NCBI RefSeq assembly: GCF_022538185.1
Contig: NZ_JAKYXC010000018.1
Location: forward strand, 1 to 64,000
Origin: Microbacterium sp. CFH 31415
Lineage (GTDB): Bacteria > Actinomycetota > Actinomycetes > Actinomycetales > Microbacteriaceae
Direction: 5' to 3'
Length of the DNA stretch: 64,000 nucleotides
Shown: one piece after another, positions 17,844 through 28,690 of the stretch
Numbering within the stretch: the stretch's first letter is position 1
How the letters are laid out: the number at the start of each line of letters is the position of its first letter
Made by a program: the position numbers and the translations under genes
Notes under the pieces: model-generated
Seen by the model: the letters and a program-made list of their open reading frames with translations, nothing else
Told to the model about the DNA's origin: nothing
The model's database searches: none

Positions 17844-18830
17844 ATGACCAATGTCCTCCGAGCATCCGATGTCGTCCCCAGTCCGATCGCGCTGCTCGCC
17901 CGAGGCGATGCGCCGCACTCCGACCGTGCAGTCCGCAGAGGGCTGCTCGTCCCCGTCATGCGCGGCGTCTACGCGGAGCGCGACGCCTGGCGCAGTCTGA
18001 AGCCGTGGGACCGATATCTCGCACGGGTCCACGCGGCGGCCATGAAGTACCCGGACGCGGTGTTCTGCCATGAGTCGGCGGCCGCACTGCGCGGACTCAC
18101 CGTGTTTCTCGAGCCGCGTGACGTCCACCTCGCGCTTCCGATGGGCGCGACGTCGCGCGTGGTGTCGGGCGTCCGCATCCACGCGGTGCAGAGGATGCCG
18201 AGGGTGGACGAGATCGGCGGACTGGTTGTCGCGACTTGCGCGGAGACGGTCGTCGACATCGCCCGGACGCGTCACAACGCGGTCGGCTTGGCCGTGGCCT
18301 GCTCCGCGATGCGCGCCGACCCGACGCTGACGGCAGAGGAGTTCGCGGCGCTCTCCGCATCACGTCCGTCTACACGAGGGCGGCGACACGCCCGCTGGGT
18401 GTTCGATCGAGCGACGGCGACTCCGGAGTCACCACTCGAATGCGTGAGCCTGGCCGCCATCGAGTGGCTCGGCTTCCCGACGCCGGAACTCCAGAAGTGG
18501 ATCGTCGACCCCATCGGGCCCGACGCGGATCGCCTCGACTTCTGGTGGGAGGCGTGGCGCATCGCCGGCGAAGCCGATGGCGAGCTCAAGTACAGCGGCG
18601 AACTGGGCGATGCGCGTGCTGCCCTGCGCGACCGGAGCCGGCGCGACGCCCGACTGATCGATCGCGGCGTCTCGGCCACGGCTCACTGGGGCTGGAGCGA
18701 CGCGATCGCCACCAAGCCGCTGCGGGCTGCGCTGCTCGCGGCCGGCCTGCCCGCGGAGCGGCCCGAGGACACGTTCCAGCTCCGCTCGATGCAGCGGGCC
18801 CTCACGCCCCGCACCGCGACAATGCAGTAG
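17844..18830 (+). CDS. solo AbiEi-like wHTH protein with PD-(D/E)XK-like C-terminus
   Basis: A 328-residue protein. Residues 1-130 resemble the AbiEi/transcriptional-regulator-like domain (RRGLLVPVMRGVYAE at 32-46, then CHESAAALRGL), seen in type IV toxin-antitoxin antitoxins. Residues 195-250 read as a nuclease-like core: E195, D232 in DRLDFWWE, and E247-L-K249 in EADGELKY, consistent with a DUF559/Vsr-like PD-(D/E)XK fold. No AbiEii nucleotidyltransferase toxin gene is adjacent. Many actinobacteria carry such solo genes; their role is not established. The ATG is 6 nt after CAGGGT. Both flanks carry inverted pairs of a CGAGACT-type motif. Confidence 0.7.
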   Translation: MTNVLRASDVVPSPIALLARGDAPHSDRAVRRGLLVPVMRGVYAERDAWRSLKPWDRYLARVHAAAMKYPDAVFCHESAAALRGLTVFLEPRDVHLALPMGATSRVVSGVRIHAVQRMPRVDEIGGLVVATCAETVVDIARTRHNAVGLAVACSAMRADPTLTAEEFAALSASRPSTRGRRHARWVFDRATATPESPLECVSLAAIEWLGFPTPELQKWIVDPIGPDADRLDFWWEAWRIAGEADGELKYSGELGDARAALRDRSRRDARLIDRGVSATAHWGWSDAIATKPLRAALLAAGLPAERPEDTFQLRSMQRALTPRTATMQ

Positions 18831-18832
18831 CG

Positions 18833-18883
18833 CACCGAGACCGCATCCCGTAGTCGATGCCTCGGTGCACAGATGCAGTCTCG
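18833..18883. repeat. compound inverted repeat 3' of the AbiEi-like gene
   Basis: CGAGACCGCATC (18836-18847) pairs with GATGCAGTCTCG (18872-18883) with a single mismatch. An overlapping alternative hairpin pairs CACCGAG (18833-18839) with CTCGGTG (18861-18867) and GCATC (18843-18847) with GATGC. The two folds are mutually exclusive. The TGCAGTCTCGCG end also occurs at 17645-17656, 5' of the same gene. It may act as a terminator, a protein-binding site, or the end of a mobile or amplified unit. Confidence 0.7.
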
Positions 18884-18946
18884 CGGGAAGTGGGGCGCCG
18901 GGGGGCGCGGGCGGGGACAGGGCAGCGCGCGGCGAGGGCATAGGGC

Positions 18947-18977
18947 GACGGGATGCCGGTTGGCCCGGCATCCCGTC
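18947..18977 (-). terminator. intrinsic terminator of the gcv operon
   Basis: A perfect 13-bp stem, GACGGGATGCCGG (18947-18959) with its complement at 18965-18977, and a 5-nt loop. It starts 14 bp after the gcvP stop on the minus strand. The stem again contains GGATGCC/GGCATCC. Confidence 0.8.
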
Positions 18978-18990
18978 ACTCCTGCGTATG

Positions 18991-21866
<2,876 letters not shown>

Positions 21867-21870
<4 letters not shown>

Positions 21871-22250
21871 TCGTCGCCGCCGGTCAGGGCGACGTACGCG
21901 TCGCGGTCGAGGAGATCGGCCACGGCCGCGGCGTCGACCTTGAGCTTGACGAGCCAGCCGGCGCCGAACGGGTCGGAGTTGACCAGCGATGGGTCGTCGA
22001 CGACCGCCTCGTTGACCTCGACGACCTCGCCGTCGAGGGGGGCGTAGAGCTCGCCGACCGACTTGGTCGACTCGATCTCGCCGACGACCGTGGCCGCGGT
22101 CACGTCGGTGCCCTCACCGGGAAGCTCGACGAAGACGACGTCGCCGAGCTTGTCGGCCGCGTAGTCGGTGATGCCGACGGTCGCGACGTCGCCGTCGAGG
22201 GCGATCCACTCGTGCTCGGCGGTGTACTTGAGGGTGTTGAGGTCGGACAT
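21867..22250 (-). CDS. gcvH: glycine cleavage system H protein
   Basis: The 127-residue lipoyl carrier that shuttles the aminomethyl group between GcvP, GcvT and lipoamide dehydrogenase. The lipoylated Lys is in [20 protein letters not shown]. The ATG at 22250 ([15 protein letters not shown]) is preferred because GGAGGAA lies just upstream; the in-frame ATG at 22280 would fall against the end of gcvT. It begins 26 bp after gcvT. Confidence 0.96.
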
Positions 22251-22276
22251 GGATTCCTCCGGTGGACGGTCGTCGG

Positions 22277-23401
22277 TCACTGGGCGCGACGGTAGAAGGG
22301 CAGGGCGGTCACTGTCGCGGGGATGCGGGTCCCCCGCACGTCGATGAAGAGCTCGGTGCCCGGCTCCGTGAGGGCGGGCGAGACGAAGGCCATGGCGATG
22401 GGATGACCCAGGGTCGGGCTCAGCGCGCCGCTGGTGATCTCGCCCACGACGTCGTCGCCGTGCAGCACCGGGTAGCCCGCGCGTCCGGCCCGGCGCCCCT
22501 CCGACACGAGGCCGACGAGCACGGGCGCGTCGGCGGCGACGACGGACTCGAGCGCCGACCGGCCCACGAAATCGACGGACTTGGTCTTGAGCGGCACGAC
22601 GCGGCCGAGACCCGCCTGAGCGGGGATGATGTGGCGCGTCAGTTCGTGGCCGTAGAGCGGCATGCCCGCCTCGAGGCGCAGCGTGTCACGCGACGCCAGG
22701 CCGGCGGGCACGAGCCCGAACGGCTCGCCCGCAGCGAGCAGGGCGTCCCACAGGACGGGGGCGAGCTCGGCGTCCACGCTGATCTCGAAGCCGTCCTCGC
22801 CGGTGTAGCCGGTGCGGCTCACGAGCACGGGCGTGCCGCTGAAGCGCATGCCCATCGCCGCGTAGTACGGGAGGGTGTCGAGCGTGTGGCCCATGGCGAG
22901 CGCGTCGTCGTGCTCGAGGCCCTCTGCGGCCTGGAGGATCTCGCGGGCGCGCGGACCCTGCACCGCCAGCAGCGAGTCGGGCAGCTCGACGAGCTCGGCG
23001 TCGAAGCCCTGGAGCCGGTCGAGGAGGGCGGAGCGCACCGCATCCCGATTCCCCGCGTTCGCGACGATGAGGAACTGGTCCTCGGAGACGCGCGTGACGA
23101 TGAGGTCGTCGATGATGCCGCCGTCGGGCGCGAGGATCATCGTGTACTTGGCGCGCGAAAGCTTCAGCGGCGCGGGGTCGAAGGCGAGCGCGTAGGCGAG
23201 GAACGCCTCGCGGTCGGGTCCGGCGACCCCGAACTGCGCCATGTGCGAGATGTCGAAGAGCCCGGCGGCGGTGCGCACGGCGTGGTGCTCGGCCAGGTCG
23301 GAGCTGTAGCGCACGGGCATCGACCAGCCGCCGAAGTCGGTGAAGGATGCGCCGAGCGCGGCGTGGCGGTCGTGCAGCGGAGTCGTGCGGGGGTCGGTCA
23401 T
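22277..23401 (-). CDS. gcvT: glycine cleavage system aminomethyltransferase, T protein
   Basis: A 374-residue folate-dependent enzyme that releases ammonia from the aminomethyl-H protein and forms 5,10-methylene-THF. Family marks include [22 protein letters not shown], and [12 protein letters not shown]. The ATG at 23401 ([13 protein letters not shown]) has GGGAGAAC upstream; a longer frame from 23464 would be translated out of the riboswitch and is rejected. It is the first gene of the operon and is directly controlled by the glycine riboswitch. Confidence 0.96.
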   Translation of the reverse strand: MTDPRTTPLHDRHAALGASFTDFGGWSMPVRYSSDLAEHHAVRTAAGLFDISHMAQFGVAGPDREAFLAYALAFDPAPLKLSRAKYTMILAPDGGIIDDLIVTRVSEDQFLIVANAGNRDAVRSALLDRLQGFDAELVELPDSLLAVQGPRAREILQAAEGLEHDDALAMGHTLDTLPYYAAMGMRFSGTPVLVSRTGYTGEDGFEISVDAELAPVLWDALLAAGEPFGLVPAGLASRDTLRLEAGMPLYGHELTRHIIPAQAGLGRVVPLKTKSVDFVGRSALESVVAADAPVLVGLVSEGRRAGRAGYPVLHGDDVVGEITSGALSPTLGHPIAMAFVSPALTEPGTELFIDVRGTRIPATVTALPFYRRAQ

Positions 23402-23454
23402 GAGTTCTCCCGGGTCGCGATCGGGCGGACGCCGGACGGCGCCGTGGAACTCCC

Positions 23455-23660
23455 CCTCTGTCATGGGCCTGAGAGTTTCGCCCGCAGCTCCGTGAGGATG
23501 TCGCGGGTTTTCACCTTCGGCGGATTCGAGCGTGCTTCGCTCGGAATCGCTTTCCAGAGTCGGCCGGATCCGGACGGTACGCGTACCTGAGAGATTGGCG
23601 GGGAGGCTTGCTCCTTCGGTGCTCGGCAGCGTGCTGCCGAAGCTCTCCCGCCCGGGTCGT
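23455..23660 (-). promoter_or_regulatory. tandem glycine riboswitch
   Basis: Two consecutive glycine aptamers are visible on the minus strand. The first has GGGCGGGAGAGC, CCGAAGGAGCAA, CCCCGCCAA and TCTCTCAGG (about 23660-23580). The second has GACTCTGGAAAGC, CGCCGAAGGTG and AACTCTCAGG followed by CATGACAGAG (about 23560-23455). This is the classic cooperative type that turns on gcv genes when glycine is abundant. It sits about 55 bp before the gcvT start. A -10-like TATGCT lies just upstream at 23684-23689. Confidence 0.93.
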
Positions 23661-23704
23661 AGGCCTTGTTGACTTGCGCTGCCAGCATACCGGTCGGCGG
23701 GGCG

Positions 23705-24874
23705 TCAGCCGGTGCAGCGTCCCGAAGAGACCGCGCCGGTCAGGGCGGGCGCCTCGGCGGCGACCGGCGTGAGCTCGGCCATCGTCATCGCGTAGCCGCG
23801 CTCGGGATCGTTCTCAGCACGCGCGAAGACGACTCCCGCGACCGCTCCGTCCTCGGTCAGCAGCGGTCCGCCGGAGTTGCCGGGACGCACCGGCGCCTGC
23901 AGCGAGTAGATCTCGCGCGGCGCCGACGATTCGTCGTAGATGTCGGGCACCGCGACGGTGCCGGTCGACAGCACGCCTGCCGGGACCATCGAGAACGGGC
24001 CGCCGAGCGGGTAGCCCAGCACCACAGCCGGCGAGCCCGCCGCGAGGGTCGGTGCGATCGGCAGCGCGGCCACGCCGAGGTCGTCGACGGCGATCACGGC
24101 GAGATCGTCGATCGCATCGAAGTAGACGATGCGCCCCTCGCGCGCCCGCACGCCCGGCAGCTCGACGACGGGCTGCTCGACGCCGGCCACGACGTGCGCG
24201 TTCGTCACCACCCGATCGGGGGCGATGACGAAGCCGCTTCCCGTCGCGCTGCGTCCGCACGAGTAGGCGGTGCCCGAGACGCGGGCGACGGATGCGGCGG
24301 CCCGCGTGAGCTCGGGATCATCGAGGTCGACGGGCTGAATGGTGACCGGTCCCGACTCGAGCAGATCGCCGAGGGCCGGCAGTCCCTCGTCGATCACGAA
24401 CCCGCGGAGCTCCGCCAGCGCGGCCGTGACGGGCGCCGGGGTCACGCGGTCGATCGTGCGCAGCACGGTCGACGAGGAGAGCGCGGACGAGACGATCGGC
24501 ATGCCGGTCGCGGCGAGGCTCGCCCCGGTGAGCGAGATCGCAAGGGCGGCGACGACGACGCCCGCGACCCCGCCGAGGACGCGGTCGACGGCCCGCAGCG
24601 GCGTGCGATCTACGCCGCGGCGCAGCGCGGACCCGGCCAGCGCGCCGAGCGTCGCTCCGCCGAGGACGAGCGCTGCGGACGCGAGCAGCACGACGAGAGG
24701 CCGCCACTGCTGCCACGGCCAGGCGTCGTTGACCAGCGGCACGAGCCAATGGGCGGCGAATCCGCCCGCGGCCAGCCCGAGCAGCAGTCCGACGCTGCCC
24801 GTGAACCCGCGGCCGACGCCCACGACCAGCCCGACGACGAGGAGGACGATGAGCACGATGTCGACGACGGACAT
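23705..24874 (-). CDS. MarP-like membrane serine protease (CvpA-like domain plus trypsin-like domain)
   Basis: A 389-residue protein with four transmembrane helices in the first about 150 residues (CvpA/colicin V-like) and a periplasmic chymotrypsin-fold domain. The catalytic triad is visible as His in VVTNAHVVAGV, Asp in DAIDDLAVI and Ser in RPGNSGGPLL; Cys pairs near SYSCG-like and C-terminal GRCTG positions could form a disulfide. This matches M. tuberculosis MarP (Rv3671c), needed for acid and oxidative stress resistance. The ATG at 24874 has AGGAGG upstream. It diverges from nrtR. Confidence 0.9.
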   Translation of the reverse strand: MSVVDIVLIVLLVVGLVVGVGRGFTGSVGLLLGLAAGGFAAHWLVPLVNDAWPWQQWRPLVVLLASAALVLGGATLGALAGSALRRGVDRTPLRAVDRVLGGVAGVVVAALAISLTGASLAATGMPIVSSALSSSTVLRTIDRVTPAPVTAALAELRGFVIDEGLPALGDLLESGPVTIQPVDLDDPELTRAAASVARVSGTAYSCGRSATGSGFVIAPDRVVTNAHVVAGVEQPVVELPGVRAREGRIVYFDAIDDLAVIAVDDLGVAALPIAPTLAAGSPAVVLGYPLGGPFSMVPAGVLSTGTVAVPDIYDESSAPREIYSLQAPVRPGNSGGPLLTEDGAVAGVVFARAENDPERGYAMTMAELTPVAAEAPALTGAVSSGRCTG

Positions 24875-24948
24875 GCATCCTCCTGCGGGTGATCGGCGCT
24901 CTGCCGGGAGCGCCAGGCTACGCATCGAACCTGTGTGACGACCCTCAT

Positions 24949-24978
24949 TTGCCCTTCGTGTCACGATGACACTAAGAT
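24949..24978 (+). promoter_or_regulatory. promoter of the nrtR-nad operon
   Basis: -35 TTGCCC (24949-24954), an 18-nt spacer and -10 TAAGAT (24973-24978). It is followed by a leader of about 15 nt containing GGAG before the nrtR ATG at 25000. The palindrome at 24958-24972 fills the spacer. Confidence 0.62.
24958..24972. promoter_or_regulatory. probable NrtR operator
   Basis: GTGTCA-CGA-TGACAC, a perfect 6-bp inverted repeat with a 3-nt centre, located between the -35 and -10 boxes of the nad promoter. A repressor bound here would block RNA polymerase. Assignment to NrtR rests on position next to nrtR and on the general organisation of NrtR regulons, not on a known consensus for this genus. 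Confidence 0.6.
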
Positions 24979-24999
24979 GAACGCGGAGTAAGAGTCATC

Positions 25000-25719
25000 A
25001 TGACAAGAACCAGCACCTTCACCGCCGCCCCCGCCGCCGACGCCGCGGTCGAGCCGACGCGCGTCGCGGTCTCGACGGTGATCTTCACGCTGCGGCGCCT
25101 GCCCGGCAGCGAGACCGCGAGCGTCGTGCTCCCCCTCGTGCGCCGCACGCGCGATCCGCACGAGGGCCTGTGGGCGCTTCCCGGCGGCTGGCTCGACGCC
25201 GCGGAGGGACTGGATGCCGCGGCATCCCGCACCCTCGCCGAGACGACCGGGCTGGCGCCGAGCTATCTCGAACAGCTCTACGCGTTCGGTGCCGTGGACC
25301 GCTCCCCCAGCCGGGTCGTGTCGATCGTCTACTGGGCGCTCATCCGGCCCGACGAGATGGCCGATGCGAGCGACGAGAACGTGCAGTGGTTCGATGCCGC
25401 CTCCCTTCCCCGGCTCGCGTTCGACCACAACCAGATCGTGGACTACGCGCTGTGGCGCCTGCGCAACAAGGTGGGCTACAGCCGCATCGCGCACGGCCTC
25501 CTCGCCGACGTGTTCACCCTCGCCGAACTCCGCGAGGTGTACGAGGCGATCCTCGGCCGACGCCTCGACCCCGCGAACTTCCGCCGGCAGGTCGAGAACT
25601 CCGGAACCCTCATCCCGACCGACCGCTTCCGCACCGGCAGCCACCGACCCGCACGGCTGTACCGGTACAACCAGGACGTCGAACTGGCCGATCGCGGCCC
25701 GCTCGACCGCCGCCAGTGA
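25000..25719 (+). CDS. nrtR: NUDIX-family transcriptional regulator of NAD biosynthesis, NrtR
   Basis: A 239-residue repressor with an N-terminal NUDIX-like ligand domain (about 20-150) and a C-terminal winged helix (about 155-239, NSGTLIPTDRFR and HRPARLYRYN). The NUDIX box is degenerate: GGWLDAAEGLDAAASRTLAETTGL lacks the REUxEE glutamates, so it probably binds ADP-ribose or a related NAD metabolite rather than hydrolysing a substrate efficiently. It heads the nad operon and starts 11 bp before nadA. Autoregulation through the palindrome at 24958-24972 is likely. Confidence 0.9.
   Translation: MTRTSTFTAAPAADAAVEPTRVAVSTVIFTLRRLPGSETASVVLPLVRRTRDPHEGLWALPGGWLDAAEGLDAAASRTLAETTGLAPSYLEQLYAFGAVDRSPSRVVSIVYWALIRPDEMADASDENVQWFDAASLPRLAFDHNQIVDYALWRLRNKVGYSRIAHGLLADVFTLAELREVYEAILGRRLDPANFRRQVENSGTLIPTDRFRTGSHRPARLYRYNQDVELADRGPLDRRQ
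25212..25227. repeat. 16-bp perfect palindrome GGATGCCGCGGCATCC inside nrtR
   Basis: Two GGATGCC heptamers in inverted orientation, two bases apart, within the coding sequence of the NUDIX domain. It is an intragenic instance of the heptamer that elsewhere forms terminator stems. Confidence 0.8.
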
Positions 25720-25730
25720 AAGAGCACGCC

Positions 25731-27083
25731 ATGTCCGCCGTCAACATCACCCTGCAGCCCCGGCCTCTGACCGACGCCTCGGTCGACCACGCGATCCAGG
25801 CCATCGTGTCGGGGGCCTCGACCGCCGAGACCTGCAACACCGACCTCGCCTCGGGTCCGTGGGACTTCGACATCCGCCCCGGCTACGGCCCGGGGTCGTC
25901 GATGGGCGACGTCATCCCGACCGGATCGCCCCGACAGGGAGAGCTGCCGCGCGAGTATCGCGACGCGTCCGAGGCCGAACTCGCCGAGCGCATCCGCACC
26001 GCGAAGGCGATCCTCGGCGACCGGGTCGTCGTGCTCGGCCACTTCTATCAGCGCGAAGAGGTCGTCGTGCACGCCGATTACGTCGGCGACTCGTTCCAGC
26101 TGGCGAACGCCGCGCTCGAGCACCCGCACGCCGAGGCGATCGTGTTCTGCGGCGTGCACTTCATGGCCGAGACCGCCGACATGCTGTCGCGTCCCGAGCA
26201 GGCCGTCATCCTCCCGAACCTCGCCGCCGGCTGCTCGATGGCCGACATGGCCGACATCGACCAGGTCGAGGAGTGCTGGGAGCAGCTCGCCGAGGTCTAC
26301 GGCGACATGGACGCCCCCGATGCCGACGGGCTGGTCCCCGTCATCCCCGTCACGTACATGAACTCGTCGGCGGCCATCAAGGGCTTCGTCGGCCGCCACG
26401 GCGGCATCGTCTGCACGTCGTCGAACGCGCGCACCGTTCTGGAGTGGGCGTTCGAGCGCGGACGCCGGGTGCTGTTCTTCCCCGACCAGCACCTCGGCCG
26501 CAACACGGCGAAGGCGATGGGCGTGCCGCTCGAGCAGATGCCGATGTGGAACCCGCGACGGCCGCTGGGAGGATCGGATGCCGCGAGCCTCGCCGACGCG
26601 CGGGTGATCCTGTGGCACGGCTTCTGCTCGGTGCACCGCCGCTTCTCGGTCGACCAGATCGAGAAGGCCCGCGCCGAGCACCCCGGCGTGCGCGTGATCG
26701 TGCACCCGGAGTGCCCGATGGAGGTCGTCGACGCTGCCGACGAAGCCGGCTCGACCGACTACATCCGCAAGGCCATCGAGGCGGCGACCGAGCCGACGAC
26801 CTTCGCCATCGGCACCGAGGTGAACCTGGTGCAGCGCCTGGCGGCGCAGCATCCCCAGCACGAGATCTTCTGCCTCGACCCGGTGGTCTGCCCGTGCTCG
26901 ACGATGTACCGGATCCACCCCGGCTACCTCGCCTGGGTCCTCGAGGGACTCGTCGCGGGCGAGGTGCGCAACCGCATCACGGTCCCTCAGGGCGTCGCCG
27001 ACCCGGCACGACTCGCCCTGGAGCGGATGCTCGCCGCCAAGCCCCCGGCGGCCCCCGCCGCCGCCTGGGAGAACGCGTCATGA
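25731..27083 (+). CDS. nadA: quinolinate synthase
   Basis: A [4Fe-4S] enzyme condensing iminoaspartate with dihydroxyacetone phosphate to quinolinate. The 450-residue chain is the long actinobacterial form. Cluster and substrate residues are visible in CGVHFMAETADM, NLAAGCSMADMAD, CTSSNA, HPECPMEVV and CLDPVVCPCSTMYR. The ATG at 25731 follows nrtR by 11 bp, and its stop overlaps the nadB start by 4 bp (ATGA). Confidence 0.96.
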   Translation: MSAVNITLQPRPLTDASVDHAIQAIVSGASTAETCNTDLASGPWDFDIRPGYGPGSSMGDVIPTGSPRQGELPREYRDASEAELAERIRTAKAILGDRVVVLGHFYQREEVVVHADYVGDSFQLANAALEHPHAEAIVFCGVHFMAETADMLSRPEQAVILPNLAAGCSMADMADIDQVEECWEQLAEVYGDMDAPDADGLVPVIPVTYMNSSAAIKGFVGRHGGIVCTSSNARTVLEWAFERGRRVLFFPDQHLGRNTAKAMGVPLEQMPMWNPRRPLGGSDAASLADARVILWHGFCSVHRRFSVDQIEKARAEHPGVRVIVHPECPMEVVDAADEAGSTDYIRKAIEAATEPTTFAIGTEVNLVQRLAAQHPQHEIFCLDPVVCPCSTMYRIHPGYLAWVLEGLVAGEVRNRITVPQGVADPARLALERMLAAKPPAAPAAAWENAS

Positions 27084-28690
27084 CGACGCACGCGGTCGTT
27101 GTCGGCAGCGGCATCGCCGGGCTGACCGTCGCGCTGCACGCGGTCGAGCACGGCTGCCGGGTGACGCTCGTGACGAAGGACGTGCTCGACCACGCCAACA
27201 CCCGGTTCGCCCAGGGCGGCATCGCGGGCGTGATGTTCGCCGACGACCGCGTCGAAGACCACATCCACGACACCCTGGTCGCCGGCGCCGGGCTCAGCGA
27301 CCGCGAGGCGGTGCGCGTGCTCGCCGACGAGGGCCCCGCGCGCATCCGCGAGCTCATCGACATCGGCGTCGCGTTCGATCGCGGCGAGGACGGCGGCTTC
27401 GTCAAGGGCCTCGAGGCCGCGCACTCGTACCCGCGCATCCTCCACTCGGGCGGCGACGCGACGGGCACCGCGATCGAGAGGGCGCTCGTCGCCCGCCTGC
27501 GCGCGAGCCGCGTCGACGTCATCGAGCACGCGTTCCTCGTCGACCTGGTCGTCGAGGGCGGCCGCGTGCGCGGCGTCGACCTGCTCGTGGGCGACCGCGA
27601 GGCGACGGCCGACTCGGCGGCGGTCGCCGGAAGACGCGGGATCGTCGCCGCCGACGCCGTCGTGCTCGCGACCGGCGGCGCGGGCGAGCTCTACGCGCAC
27701 TCCACCAACCCCGTGGTCGCCACGGGCGACGGCATCGCCGCCGCCTTGCGCGCGGGCGCCGACGTGCGCGACCTCGAGTTCTTCCAGTTCCACCCGACGG
27801 TGCTGGCTGCCGGCGCGTCGTTCCTCGTGTCCGAGGCGGTGCGCGGCGAGGGCGCGACGCTCATCGATGAGACGGGTCGGCGCTTCGCGTTCGACGCGCA
27901 TCCCGACGGCGAGCTCGCTCCCCGCGACGTCGTCGCCCGCGCCATCGCGCATCAGATGGAGCTCCAGGACGGGCGCCCCGTCCGCCTCGACGCGACCCTT
28001 CTGCACGGCGACGACCCCGAGGAGCGCGCCGCCTTCCTCGCCCGGCGCTTCCCGACGATCGACCGGGCGGTGCGCGAGCGCGGTCTCGACTGGGCGAGGG
28101 AGCCGATCCCTGTGACGCCGGCCGCGCACTACCTGATGGGCGGGGTCGCGACCGACCTGTTCGGCCGCGCCTCGCTGCCCGGCCTCTACGCGGTCGGCGA
28201 GGTCGCGTGCACGGGAGTGCACGGCGCGAACCGCCTGGCCTCGAACTCGCTGCTCGAGGGCGCCGTGTTCGGAGCCCGTGCCGGCGACGTGATCGCATCG
28301 GATGCGGCATCGGCCGACTGGCCCGTCGCGGCGGGCGCGTCGGCCGAGCGCGCGTCCGGCGGCGAACCGGCCGGGGCCGCGCCGGCGGGCGACGACCCCG
28401 CCGACGCGCCGCCCTTCTCCCGCGCCGCCCTGCAGGAGCTGCTGTGGCACGACGCCGGGCTCGTCCGCGACGACGCAGGCCTCGGGCACGCGGCATCCGT
28501 CCTCTCCGTCTGGCGGACGCAGAGGCGCGAGCCGCACACCGAGCTCGAGTACGAGAACGAGAATCTCCTCGTGGTGGCAGACCACCTCGTCGCCGCAGCC
28601 CGGGCCCGCCGCGGGTCGGTCGGCGCGCACTACCGGCGGGACGACCCGGTGACGTCCGCCCCGATCCGCCAGGAGGCCGTCGCATGCTGA
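27080..28690 (+). CDS. nadB: L-aspartate oxidase
   Basis: FAD enzyme that oxidises aspartate to iminoaspartate for NadA. The 536-residue protein has the FAD dinucleotide motif VGSGIAGLTVALHAVEHG, FAQGGIAGVM, FQFHPTVL, and ALMGGV-like AAHYLMGGVATD followed by GANRLASNSLLEGAVFGARAG. A proline- and alanine-rich linker (about 405-440) joins the C-terminal helical domain. It overlaps nadA by 4 bp and nadC by 7 bp, so the three are translationally coupled. Confidence 0.95.
   Translation: MTTHAVVVGSGIAGLTVALHAVEHGCRVTLVTKDVLDHANTRFAQGGIAGVMFADDRVEDHIHDTLVAGAGLSDREAVRVLADEGPARIRELIDIGVAFDRGEDGGFVKGLEAAHSYPRILHSGGDATGTAIERALVARLRASRVDVIEHAFLVDLVVEGGRVRGVDLLVGDREATADSAAVAGRRGIVAADAVVLATGGAGELYAHSTNPVVATGDGIAAALRAGADVRDLEFFQFHPTVLAAGASFLVSEAVRGEGATLIDETGRRFAFDAHPDGELAPRDVVARAIAHQMELQDGRPVRLDATLLHGDDPEERAAFLARRFPTIDRAVRERGLDWAREPIPVTPAAHYLMGGVATDLFGRASLPGLYAVGEVACTGVHGANRLASNSLLEGAVFGARAGDVIASDAASADWPVAAGASAERASGGEPAGAAPAGDDPADAPPFSRAALQELLWHDAGLVRDDAGLGHAASVLSVWRTQRREPHTELEYENENLLVVADHLVAAARARRGSVGAHYRRDDPVTSAPIRQEAVAC

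Noticed and set aside
16581..18275. 564-residue minus-strand frame across the CPBP gene and homopolymer tract
   Set aside because: It runs through poly-G/poly-C and pentamer repeats, giving Gly, Pro and Arg strings; it has no family resemblance.
17844..18830. AbiE toxin-antitoxin system
   Set aside because: Only an AbiEi-like N-terminal region is present; no AbiEii nucleotidyltransferase gene is adjacent on either side, so I do not call a TA pair.
25214..28690. 1158-residue frame spanning nrtR to nadB suggesting a fusion protein
   Set aside because: Only its last 536 codons match NadB. The upstream part is the out-of-frame reading of nrtR and nadA, and nadB has a clear ATG at 27080 overlapping the nadA stop.
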